Assembly (NCBI GenBank): GCA_018882975.1
Contig: VEQZ01000014.1
Span: 1-32,311 of the forward strand
Reading direction: 5' to 3'
DNA: 32,311 bases
Origin: Rhodocyclaceae bacterium
GTDB taxonomy: Bacteria; Pseudomonadota; Gammaproteobacteria; Burkholderiales; UBA3065
Part shown: piece after piece, positions 1 to 5,097 of the stretch
Position numbering within the stretch: the first letter of the stretch is position 1
How the letters are laid out: every line of letters starts with the position of its first letter
Notes under the pieces: generated by a model
What the model saw: the letters and a program-made list of their open reading frames with translations, nothing else
What the model was told of the DNA's origin: nothing
Databases searched by the model: none
Program-made: the position numbers and the translations under genes

Positions 1-281
1 GGCGTAGCCCGCTCAACGGCCCCAACCCCGACCGCACGGTGGGCAACTACTGGCCCTACGCCACCACAGTGTTCGACTACATCCGCCGCGCCATGCCGCC
101 GCAGGCGCCATGGCAGCTCACGGCAGACGAGACCTACGCACTCACCGCCTATGTGCTGCACCTCGGTGGCGTGCTGGCGGCCGATGCGGTGTTGGACGCG
201 CGCAGCCTGCCGGCGGTGCGCATGCCGAACAGGGACGGCTTCGTGCCGCAGGCCGAGGCGCGAGCGGCCGGCGCACGTTGA
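1..281 (+). CDS. C-terminal part of a SoxD-like c-type cytochrome (5' end outside window)
   Basis: The reading frame is open from base 3 and ends at TGA 279-281, so only the last ~92 residues are present. The segment WPYATTVFDYIRRAMP followed by LTADETYALTAYVL and SLPAVRMPNRDGF is the typical C-terminal region of SoxD/SorB-like cytochromes that accept electrons from a periplasmic molybdenum sulfur dehydrogenase. The haem CXXCH motif would lie upstream of the window. The GTG at 39 is internal and not the true start, because the upstream codons already read as family sequence. Family assignment is from recognised motifs; which sulfur enzyme it partners cannot be told from this fragment. Confidence 0.7.
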   Translation, partial: RSPLNGPNPDRTVGNYWPYATTVFDYIRRAMPPQAPWQLTADETYALTAYVLHLGGVLAADAVLDARSLPAVRMPNRDGFVPQAEARAAGAR

Positions 282-292
282 GGCGACTTTCC

Positions 293-321
293 TTTACAAG
301 AGCCCCCCGTGTCGGTATATT
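293..321 (+). promoter_or_regulatory. sigma70 promoter for the tRNA pair
   Basis: TTTACA (293-298), a 17-base spacer and TATATT (316-321) form a near-consensus sigma70 promoter. A GC-rich discriminator (GCGCGGCTC) follows directly, a feature known for stringently controlled stable-RNA promoters. The predicted start point near 328 lies just before tRNA-Ala at 334. Confidence 0.75.
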
Positions 322-333
322 GCGCGGCTCTCT

Positions 334-409
<76 letters not shown>

Positions 410-420
410 GACGATTAGAA

Positions 421-496
421 GTCCCCATCGTCTAGAGGCCTAGGACATCGCCCTTTCACGGCGGTAACCGGGGTTCGAATCCCCGTGGGGACGCCA
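421..496 (+). tRNA. tRNA-Glu(TTC)
   Basis: The 76-base cloverleaf begins GTCCCC and ends GGGGACG-CCA. The anticodon loop reads CTTTCAC (anticodon TTC) and the T arm contains GGTTCGAATCCCC. It is nearly identical to the canonical bacterial tRNA-Glu. It shares a promoter with tRNA-Ala, is followed at once by a terminator, and borders the accessory island to its right; tRNA 3' ends are common integration targets. Confidence 0.97.
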
Positions 497-499
497 GTA

Positions 500-537
500 A
501 AAACAACGGCTTGCAGAGATGCAAGCCGTTTGTTTTT
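500..537 (+). terminator. Rho-independent terminator of the tRNA operon
   Basis: CGGCTTGCA (507-515), loop GAGA and TGCAAGCCG (520-528) form a perfect 9-bp stem followed by TTTGTTTTT. An A-rich run on the left side could also make it work on the minus strand, where the HNH gene ends at 600. Confidence 0.9.
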
Positions 538-543
538 GTGCTT

Positions 544-562
544 CGGGTAACAAACGGGTAAC
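544..562 (+). repeat. direct repeat CGGGTAAC x2 just after the tRNA-Glu terminator
   Basis: CGGGTAAC occurs at 544-551 and again at 555-562, separated by AAA (11-base period, about one helical turn). Short direct repeats of this kind near a tRNA 3' end resemble integrase arm-binding sites, but no integrase gene and no second copy of the tRNA-Glu end were found in the window. The integration interpretation is therefore inference only. Confidence 0.3.
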
Positions 563-599
563 CCCCTCAACGGCGACGATCTCACCGTCGGCAAAAAAG

Positions 600-1523
600 T
601 CACCCTCGGTAAATCGTTTCGTTGTGCCACCGAAGCGCCGCCGGGTCCGGTCGCGCCATCAATTTTTCCGGTGTCTGGATCGGCTCGCCATGCAATTCGT
701 AGTAGTGCTTGCCGTTCTCGAATTCTTCTTTGATCTTCCGACTGACCTCGAATCGCAGGTCTGGCGTGACGGTCACGTACCCGGAATCGAAAAGACTGTG
801 GATGTCGCGCCGCAGAAGGATGCCGTTGCTGGCTTCGTGCGCGCCTCCGTCCCCGTAAGGCCGAATGTGTGCAGCTTCGAGTGCAGGTAGTGTGCGCTCG
901 CGAGTGATGGCGCAGCGCCGTTGGTAACTGTCGGTCACCACCACCCGGAAGGCGCCTTGACCCAGTCGCGGCAGGATGATGCGCGGCTCACCATAACGCG
1001 GCGCCGGTTCTGCAACGCCGACCAGTTCACGCCTTTGAAGCCGCTCATTTACTGCATCCCAGAGGGCCAAACCTTCGGCGTCGTCGGTGGCGTAGCCCTT
1101 GAACTGCACGATATTGCGGGACCAACTCGGCGGCACCGGTATCCAGTCCCGTTCTTCCCAAAAGAAAGGCTGCGTCAGGATGCGGCAACCGATCTCAAAA
1201 TCGGATCGGTCTCCCGGGTCCACGCGACGGTAGCGCGCGATGCGTGATCGCATCTCCTGGAGGGACGCCACGCCGTTGGATTCGCGAAATGCTTCCCAAG
1301 CCAAGGAAAGCGGCAAGGAGTTGGCGTAGGCAAATACGCCGCCCCCGACGATGAAATTTCGGGGCGCGTGCAATTTGAACAGGAAGAGTTCGCCGCGTTG
1401 CAGCGCGCGGAATACCTTACGGCCGGAAGGTGCCCAGAAGTTGACTTCCTCCAGATCGGCACGCTTGCGCAGCATGTCGAACCAGTCGCTATCGGTCACC
1501 GCGACCACCAGACTGAGCCCCAT
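600..1523 (-). CDS. HNH endonuclease with N-terminal PUA/EVE-like domain (candidate modification-dependent restriction enzyme)
   Basis: The protein has 307 aa and starts at ATG 1523. The C-terminal HNH nuclease domain (about residues 195-250) shows RRCAIT, EAAHIRPY, then N233 (SNGILL) and H242 (DIHSLFD), the order expected for HNH_2-type nucleases. The N-terminal ~150 residues contain FWAPSG, GELFLFKLHAP and NFIVGGGVFAYA. This resembles the PUA/EVE/ASCH-like folds that read modified bases in type IV restriction enzymes, though the resemblance is structural in feel and not proven. The gene lies alone beside the tRNA pair, on the opposite strand, in what looks like an accessory island. No methyltransferase neighbour is present, which fits a modification-dependent enzyme or a solitary nuclease. 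Confidence 0.8.
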   Translation of the reverse strand: MGLSLVVAVTDSDWFDMLRKRADLEEVNFWAPSGRKVFRALQRGELFLFKLHAPRNFIVGGGVFAYANSLPLSLAWEAFRESNGVASLQEMRSRIARYRRVDPGDRSDFEIGCRILTQPFFWEERDWIPVPPSWSRNIVQFKGYATDDAEGLALWDAVNERLQRRELVGVAEPAPRYGEPRIILPRLGQGAFRVVVTDSYQRRCAITRERTLPALEAAHIRPYGDGGAHEASNGILLRRDIHSLFDSGYVTVTPDLRFEVSRKIKEEFENGKHYYELHGEPIQTPEKLMARPDPAALRWHNETIYRG

Positions 1524-1645
1524 GGCCTAACCCCGCGCCTCTCTGTCTTGTTGTGGGCGAATGCACATGCTGCCGCCGCGAGCGGGTCGGGTCAATCGGT
1601 GGCGGTAGTTAGTCGCTTGGCCTTGGGCTCATGCCCTGTCTCCCG

Positions 1646-1975
1646 CTACCGCCCCCTCCCCCTCTTCGGCGCCGGCCTGTACCCCACGCGGTTGCCGTCG
1701 TTGTCGAACACGTTGACCACGCCCGACGGCGCCTTCCCGCCATAGCCGATGCGCTTGCCGCTGCTGTCGAAGATACCGTTGCTCGAATTGAGATTGCGCG
1801 GGCTGTTGTCGTAGTTCAGCGGGCTGTTGCGGTAGTTGAGCGGCGAGTTGTCGTAGTTGAGGTCGCTGTTCTGGTAGTTCAGCGGGCTGGCGTTATAGTC
1901 CAGCGAGGTTTCGGCGTGCGCCGGCGCGGCGGCACCGAGCGCCAAGCACGCGGCGCAGATCATCGCGGTTCTCAT
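1646..1975 (-). CDS. small secreted protein with tandem LNYxNSP heptapeptide repeats
   Basis: The protein has 109 aa. ATG 1975 is preceded by AGGAG at good spacing. Residues 1-21 form a signal peptide (MRTAMICAACLALG... with AHA cleavage site), so it is exported to the periplasm or beyond. Residues 25-66 hold six 7-residue units on the pattern L-N-Y-x-N-S-P. Residues 67-100 hold two copies of a second motif, (I/V)FDxxGxR(I/V)GY, and the tail is basic (PAPKRGRGR). There is no Cys after the signal peptide and no enzyme motif. The Asn/Tyr/Ser-rich heptads suggest a repetitive beta or solenoid surface, but function is unknown. Similar NSPLNY-type repeats occur in uncharacterised exported proteins. 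It stands alone between the HNH gene and the HigBA pair. Confidence 0.75.
   Translation of the reverse strand: MRTAMICAACLALGAAAPAHAETSLDYNASPLNYQNSDLNYDNSPLNYRNSPLNYDNSPRNLNSSNGIFDSSGKRIGYGGKAPSGVVNVFDNDGNRVGYRPAPKRGRGR
1778..1903 (-). repeat. six 21-bp tandem units encoding the LNYxNSP heptads
   Basis: The DNA repeats with a 21-base period (plus-strand core GTAGTTCAGCGGGCTGTT and variants) in step with the protein heptads. Units two to five are most alike; the first and last are divergent, as expected when a tandem array grows from the middle. Confidence 0.7.
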
Positions 1976-2001
1976 GGGTGGTCTCCTGGTGGCCCGGCAC
2001 G

Positions 2002-2032
2002 CGGGTAGGGCGTTCAGGATGACAGGGGTGGG
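2002..2032. repeat. 31-bp interspersed repeat, copy 1 (downstream of the higA-like gene)
   Basis: Bases 2002-2032 match 2768-2798 at 27 of 31 positions (the four differences are C/T transitions at 2006, 2011, 2020 and 2029). On the minus strand the core reads TGTCATCCTGAACG, which resembles widespread short intergenic repeats. It lies 18 bases past the stop of the higA-like antitoxin. Confidence 0.5.
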
Positions 2033-2050
2033 GCGCGCCAGGTGAGCCCC

Positions 2051-2428
2051 TCAGTCGGTAGTTGCGATGATTGCCCCGATTGGCGCGCCCAGTGCGCGGG
2101 CCAGTTTGCTCAGCGAGTCCGTTGTCCCGGTGCGCTTGCCGCTCTCGATCTGGCTGACGAAGGCCTTGCTCAATCCTGCGGCTTCCGCCAAGGCTTGCAC
2201 CGTCATGCCACGATAGTTGCGCCAAGCTCGCAGGCGCGAGGCCCCGGAGATGATGTCCTTCATCACCTCGTTGGGGAACCTGATCCCATCGTCGTTCGCA
2301 AGCGCTTGGCTGGCCGCCATCGCGTCTTCCGCATCTTCAATGGCGTCACGCACAGACTCCCAGATTGCGGCCGGAACCACATAGAACGCTGGCTTGCCGT
2401 TCTGCTCGATCACTTGCACATCATTCAT
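2051..2428 (-). CDS. higA: HigA-type antitoxin: Phd-like N-terminus plus XRE helix-turn-helix
   Basis: The protein has 125 aa from ATG 2428; longer frames to 2509 run into the toxin gene and are not needed. The N-terminal part (VIEQNGKPAFYVVPAAIWE) resembles Phd/RelB-type toxin-neutralising segments. The C-terminal half is an XRE helix-turn-helix (RLRAWRNYRGMTVQALAEAAGLSKAFVSQIESGKRTG). Such antitoxins neutralise the toxin and repress their own operon. It overlaps the upstream toxin gene by 4 bases (ATGA), and the toxin-first order is that of higBA. The symbol reflects this architecture; the exact subfamily is uncertain. Confidence 0.8.
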   Translation of the reverse strand: MNDVQVIEQNGKPAFYVVPAAIWESVRDAIEDAEDAMAASQALANDDGIRFPNEVMKDIISGASRLRAWRNYRGMTVQALAEAAGLSKAFVSQIESGKRTGTTDSLSKLARALGAPIGAIIATTD

Positions 2429-2679
2429 TTGTAGATCCCTCCACGCGCACCAATCTTCAACACACTCACCAGCAGCAGACCGTCGTTGAGCGAGTAGATG
2501 ACGCGCCATTGTCCAACGCGCAGCCGATATGCCGGAGAGCCGGCGAGTTTTTTGACATTCGGCGCCTCGTATGGCGCTGCGGCAACTTGCTCGATCTTTG
2601 CGACCACCATTTCTGCGACGTTGCGCGGCATCCGCTCAAGAACCCTCGCCGCTTCGCTGGAATATTCGACCGCGTACAT
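2425..2679 (-). CDS. higB: RelE/ParE-superfamily toxin of the HigBA-type pair
   Basis: The protein has 84 aa from ATG 2679 (MYAVEYSSEAARVLERMP). An extension to TTG 2706 would run through the probable -10 element and is less likely. The features YRLRVGQWRVIYSL and VLKIGARGGIYK are the central strand and C-terminal motif of RelE/ParE-fold toxins, which usually cleave mRNA on the ribosome (RelE/HigB) or poison gyrase (ParE). The stop overlaps the antitoxin start. No Shine-Dalgarno sequence is visible, and the likely -10 box lies only six bases upstream of the ATG, which suggests a leaderless message. Confidence 0.82.
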   Translation of the reverse strand: MYAVEYSSEAARVLERMPRNVAEMVVAKIEQVAAAPYEAPNVKKLAGSPAYRLRVGQWRVIYSLNDGLLLVSVLKIGARGGIYK

Positions 2680-2685
2680 AGGCAA

Positions 2686-2714
2686 AAGATAGCAAAATGC
2701 GAACAACCTGGCAA
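2686..2714 (-). promoter_or_regulatory. predicted promoter of the higBA-type operon
   Basis: On the minus strand TTGCCA (2714-2709), a 17-base spacer and TATCTT (2691-2686) form a plausible sigma70 promoter. The start point would fall at or next to the toxin ATG (2679). TAGCAA (2690-2695) and TTGCTA (2728-2733) are inverted copies flanking the promoter and could be operator half-sites for the XRE antitoxin. Confidence 0.5.
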
Positions 2715-2741
2715 ACAGTGGCTTGCATTGCTAAAGTGCCG

Positions 2742-2768
2742 AAAAAAGAGAGGCCCCCCGGGGAGGGC
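2742..2768 (-). terminator. Rho-independent terminator of the brnTA operon
   Basis: On the minus strand GCCCTC, loop CCCG and GGGGGC form a stem that is followed by CTCTCTTTTTT. It lies 70 bases past the brnA stop, and upstream of the higBA-type promoter, so it insulates the two toxin-antitoxin operons. Confidence 0.6.
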
Positions 2769-2798
2769 GGGCAGGGTGTTCAGGACGACAGGGGCGGG
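2768..2798. repeat. 31-bp interspersed repeat, copy 2 (downstream of brnA)
   Basis: Second copy of the repeat at 2002-2032 (27/31 identical, 766 bases away, same orientation). It begins at the base of the brnTA terminator stem, 40 bases past the brnA stop. Both copies thus sit at the 3' end of a toxin-antitoxin operon. Confidence 0.5.
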
Positions 2799-2838
2799 CG
2801 CAGCAAGTGAGCCTGCGGCGCGCTCGCCAGTTTCGCCG

Positions 2839-3129
2839 TCAGCCTTTGCGCTGACCTACCATCCAAGCGCGCAGCACTGCGTTCATGCGGGTCTGGTAGC
2901 GCCCACCGCCAGCCTTGAAGAAGGCGAGCACGTCTTCGTCCACCCGCAGGCTGATGGCGCGTTTGGCCGGCCGGTTGGCCGCCTGGAGCGCGGCGGCGAA
3001 CCACGCATCGTCCAGTTCCGGGATGTCCGAGTAGTCGATGGGCTGCGTCTCGTCCGTAGCCACCGCTTGCACCCCCTCGGGGCGCTCACCCAGCGCGTAA
3101 CGCACGGTATCTGGCTTGTTCACGCTCAT
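2839..3129 (-). CDS. brnA: BrnA-type antitoxin
   Basis: The protein has 96 aa. ATG 3129 is preceded by AAGGAAA and is chosen over longer frames that only translate the toxin gene in another frame. The N-terminal half is acidic (DETQPIDYSDIPELDDAWFAAA). The C-terminal half reads KRAISLRVDEDVLAFFKAGGGRYQTRMNAVLRAWM, the ribbon-helix-helix DNA-binding signature of BrnA. BrnA binds and blocks BrnT and represses the operon. The gene overlaps the 3' end of the toxin gene by 44 bases, a usual brnTA arrangement. Confidence 0.87.
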   Translation of the reverse strand: MSVNKPDTVRYALGERPEGVQAVATDETQPIDYSDIPELDDAWFAAALQAANRPAKRAISLRVDEDVLAFFKAGGGRYQTRMNAVLRAWMVGQRKG

Positions 3130-3382
3130 TGGCTTTCCTTGCAGAGATGACGCGGACCACTCCTTCGCGACGCGTATAGACGAGGACGTACGCCCTGCCG
3201 CTTGCTTCCCCGATGCACACCCGTCGTTCTTCACCGTAATCGAACCGTCGGTCGGGCAGGTCCAGTGCGTCCGGGTCGAGCAGCACGTTCGCGGCGATCA
3301 CGAAATCGACCCCATGACGAGCGATATTCGCCATCCGCTTGGCGGGGTCAAACTCGATGTCGATGGACAAGTGTATACACAA
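3086..3382 (-). CDS. brnT: BrnT-type ribonuclease toxin
   Basis: The protein has about 98 aa. IEFDPAKRMANIARHGVDFVIAANVLLDPDALDLPDRRFDYGEERRVCIGEASGRAYVLVYTRREGVVRVISARKANEREQARY follows the BrnT family from its first strand to the final helix, and BrnT is a RelE-like RNase. There is no ATG or GTG before the family sequence. The possible starts are TTG 3382 and TTG 3370, with a palindrome lying between them, so the exact start is uncertain. The frame is open up to the stop of the parD-like gene 73 bases upstream, so weak translational coupling is possible. Confidence 0.85.
   Translation of the reverse strand: MCIHLSIDIEFDPAKRMANIARHGVDFVIAANVLLDPDALDLPDRRFDYGEERRVCIGEASGRAYVLVYTRREGVVRVISARKANEREQARYRALRAG
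3371..3380. promoter_or_regulatory. 10-bp palindrome GTGTATACAC at the brnT start
   Basis: GTGTATACAC is a perfect palindrome at the extreme 5' end of brnT and contains a TATAC -10-like core. Ribbon-helix-helix antitoxins bind such short palindromes over their own promoters, so it may be the BrnA operator. If so, translation probably starts at TTG 3370 rather than 3382. Confidence 0.4.
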
Positions 3383-3454
3383 CCGTAGGTCGTGCGGGGC
3401 GGGTGGTTGCCAGATGTTCGGGCAGCTTCTTGGGCGTGGGAATCCGCCAGCGCT

Positions 3455-3733
3455 TCAAGCCTCGCCTGCAGCCCGGGGCTGCAACGCCGCCATGCGCGCT
3501 CTGACCTGCTCGATGTCCAAAGCGCGCGTCGGGTCCTTGGCCAACGCGTAGCAGGCCGCGGCGACATCACGCCGCAGCCAGTCTTCGATGGCCCGGTCAC
3601 GCACCAGTAGCGCGCGCAGTCCATCGCGGATCACCTCACTCTCGGTGGCGTATTGCCCGGAAGCGACCTTGGCACGCACTGCCTCAGCCATGTCATGCGG
3701 CAGCGTGATGCTGAACTGTTGGGTCGAGCGCAT
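3455..3733 (-). CDS. ParD-like antitoxin without an intact toxin partner
   Basis: The protein has 92 aa from ATG 3733 (AGAGGCGG upstream). MRSTQQFSITLPHDMAEAVRAKVASGQYATESEVIRDGLRALLVRDRAIEDWLRRDV is the ribbon-helix-helix plus C-terminal helix pattern of ParD-family antitoxins, which repress their own operon and block a ParE gyrase poison. ParE normally follows directly, but the next gene is brnT, 72 bases on. The only other toxin-like sequence nearby is the HigB2-type remnant upstream. It is therefore an orphan antitoxin in this window and may act as a stand-alone repressor or a protective antitoxin. Confidence 0.82.
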   Translation of the reverse strand: MRSTQQFSITLPHDMAEAVRAKVASGQYATESEVIRDGLRALLVRDRAIEDWLRRDVAAACYALAKDPTRALDIEQVRARMAALQPRAAGEA

Positions 3734-3753
3734 GGCCGCCTCTGGCAGAATAA

Positions 3754-3768
3754 TAGGATTCCATCCTA
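3754..3768. promoter_or_regulatory. inverted repeat TAGGAT-TCC-ATCCTA upstream of the ParD-like gene
   Basis: A perfect 6-bp dyad with a 3-base spacer lies 20 bases upstream of the ParD-like start codon, in a short AT-rich patch (CTATTATTC on the minus strand) that could hold the -10 box. This is the position and size expected of a ribbon-helix-helix autorepressor site. Confidence 0.5.
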
Positions 3769-3860
3769 CTCTACCGGGGTTCGACGGGGTGGCCATGGCA
3801 ATGGATCCTGGGCGGGGAATCGCAGTGTGTCCGGCATGCGCGCGGGAGGGAATCGGCCAA

Positions 3861-4022
3861 CCCACCGATGCGCTTCGCCGCCAACCGCTGCCTGAGCCCG
3901 CCGGTGCCTGCAATCACGGATCCACCGAGCGGATTTGCGAGCAGCGCAGTCTGGAGCGCGCGGTAGACCTCGTCATCCAGATAGGCCTGTCGATGTCGGG
4001 CAAATGCCGGCAATTCGACTCC
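3861..4022 (-). pseudogene. decayed HigB2/RelE-type toxin fragment
   Basis: On the minus strand the frame reads ELPAFARHRQAYLDDEVYRA, LQTALLANPLGGSVIAGTGG and then LRQRLAAKRIGG. This matches the first half of HigB2-type toxins (family pattern: DEEYR..Q..L..NP..G.VI.GTGGLRK.R.A.KG.GKRGG...IYYF). After the GGLR segment the conserved basic loop is garbled and the expected IYYW/IYYF strand and C-terminal helices are absent. No proper start codon context is present either; the frame enters from unrelated sequence near 4061. The fragment lies immediately upstream of the ParD-like promoter and looks like a toxin gene broken at both ends. Confidence 0.6.
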
Positions 4023-4062
4023 CCCCCGGCCTTTTTGCTGCCCGTTCCCACGGGGGCTCATA

Positions 4063-4344
4063 ATGCATAGAACGATTCGCGTGAGTCCGCCCATGACCCA
4101 GGCCGCCGCCGGCGATTTCAAGTCGAGCAACCCGCACGCGCTGGCGATGATTCTCGAGGCCAGCGAGACGCGCTCGATCATCGCCGCCACCGACATCTTC
4201 GATATCCGCGGGAACCTGCTGTGGGCGCGCAACCAGCCGGTCAGCCCTGCGCACCGCACCGCACCGCAGCGCATCCGCGAGGCCTTGCCCGATCCATGCG
4301 GAGAGCCACTGCGCCAGACTGCCGATCTGGTGCGGCCCGTCTGA
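4063..4344 (+). pseudogene. N-terminal stump of an HD-domain signalling protein
   Basis: The frame from ATG 4063 (or 4093) gives at most 93 aa. SSNPHALAMILEASETRSII, AATDIFDIRGNLLWARNQPV then S resemble the N-terminal segment that precedes HD-domain phosphohydrolase modules in betaproteobacterial signalling proteins (NPH...R.VVA.EDI.D..G.KL.A...PVS). After this the sequence loses similarity (PAHRTAPQRIREALPDPCGE) and stops, with no HD domain following before the next gene at 4423. It is most simply the broken edge of a larger gene at the island boundary. An alternative is a genuine small protein of unknown function. Confidence 0.4.
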
Positions 4345-4422
4345 CTCTGGCCCGGCCCTGCCGGCAAGTTCGCCCGCCCGTTCCCCGAATCAAGCCCTAC
4401 TTTCGCTTCTGGATTGCCCACC

Positions 4423-5001
4423 ATGGAATCCCTGTTCATGTCTGCCGGCGTCGTAGCCTTGGCGGAAATCGGTGACAAGACGCAACTGCTCGCTTTTCTC
4501 CTCGCGGCGCGTTTTCGCCGACCCTTGCCCATCGTGTTCGGCATCCTCTGCGCCACCCTGCTCAACCACGGCCTGGCCGGCGCACTGGGCGCCTGGATCA
4601 CCGCCAGCGTCAGCCCGGATGTTTTGCGCTGGGTGCTCGGCCTGTCCTTTCTCGGCATGGCGGCGTGGACGCTGGTGCCCGACGAGATCGAATCCGACGA
4701 ACTGCGCATCGCCGAGCGTCTGGGCGTGTTCGGCGCCACTCTCATCACCTTCTTTCTGGCCGAGATGGGCGACAAGACGCAGGTCGCCACCGTGGCGCTG
4801 GCCGCGCATTACGGCGCGCCGCTGGCAGTGGTGGCCGGCACCACGCTGGGCATGCTGGTGGCTGACGTGCCGGCGGTTTTTCTCGGCGACCGCTTTTCGG
4901 CACGCATCCCCATGCGCCTGGTGCACGGTGTGGCGGCAGCGATCTTCGCCCTGCTGGGCCTTGCCACCCTGGCCGGAGCGGGAGCGTCGTTTGCGGCCTG
5001 A
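4423..5001 (+). CDS. GDT1/TMEM165-family (UPF0016) cation exporter
   Basis: The protein has 192 aa from ATG 4423 (MESLFMSAGVVALAEIGDKT). It contains the diagnostic E-x-G-D-K-T motif twice, EIGDKT in the first and EMGDKT in the fourth membrane helix, related by the family's internal duplication, with about six hydrophobic helices. Bacterial members (MneA and relatives) export manganese across the inner membrane; eukaryotic ones move Ca2+/Mn2+/H+. Length is typical. No manganese riboswitch (yybP-ykoY type) is obvious in the 78 bases upstream. Mn export is inferred from the family. Confidence 0.88.
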   Translation: MESLFMSAGVVALAEIGDKTQLLAFLLAARFRRPLPIVFGILCATLLNHGLAGALGAWITASVSPDVLRWVLGLSFLGMAAWTLVPDEIESDELRIAERLGVFGATLITFFLAEMGDKTQVATVALAAHYGAPLAVVAGTTLGMLVADVPAVFLGDRFSARIPMRLVHGVAAAIFALLGLATLAGAGASFAA

Positions 5002-5097
5002 CTCGCTGCGGGGCTTTGGGACTACACTGCGCAGGGGCATTGCAGGCCCCAATCGAACCATAGACGGCAAAACAAGACATCTGACGGAGGAGAACGC

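Noticed and set aside
415..630. Minus-strand frame of 71 aa ending TGIRTPVTAVKGRCPRPLDD-GDF
   Set aside because: It is the reverse strand of tRNA-Glu plus its terminator, a well-known false protein.
3771..4790. Minus-strand frame of 339 aa spanning the HD remnant and GDT1 gene
   Set aside because: Only its last ~60 codons of family-like sequence (3861-4022) carry a toxin signal; the rest is antisense to GDT1, so only the remnant was annotated.
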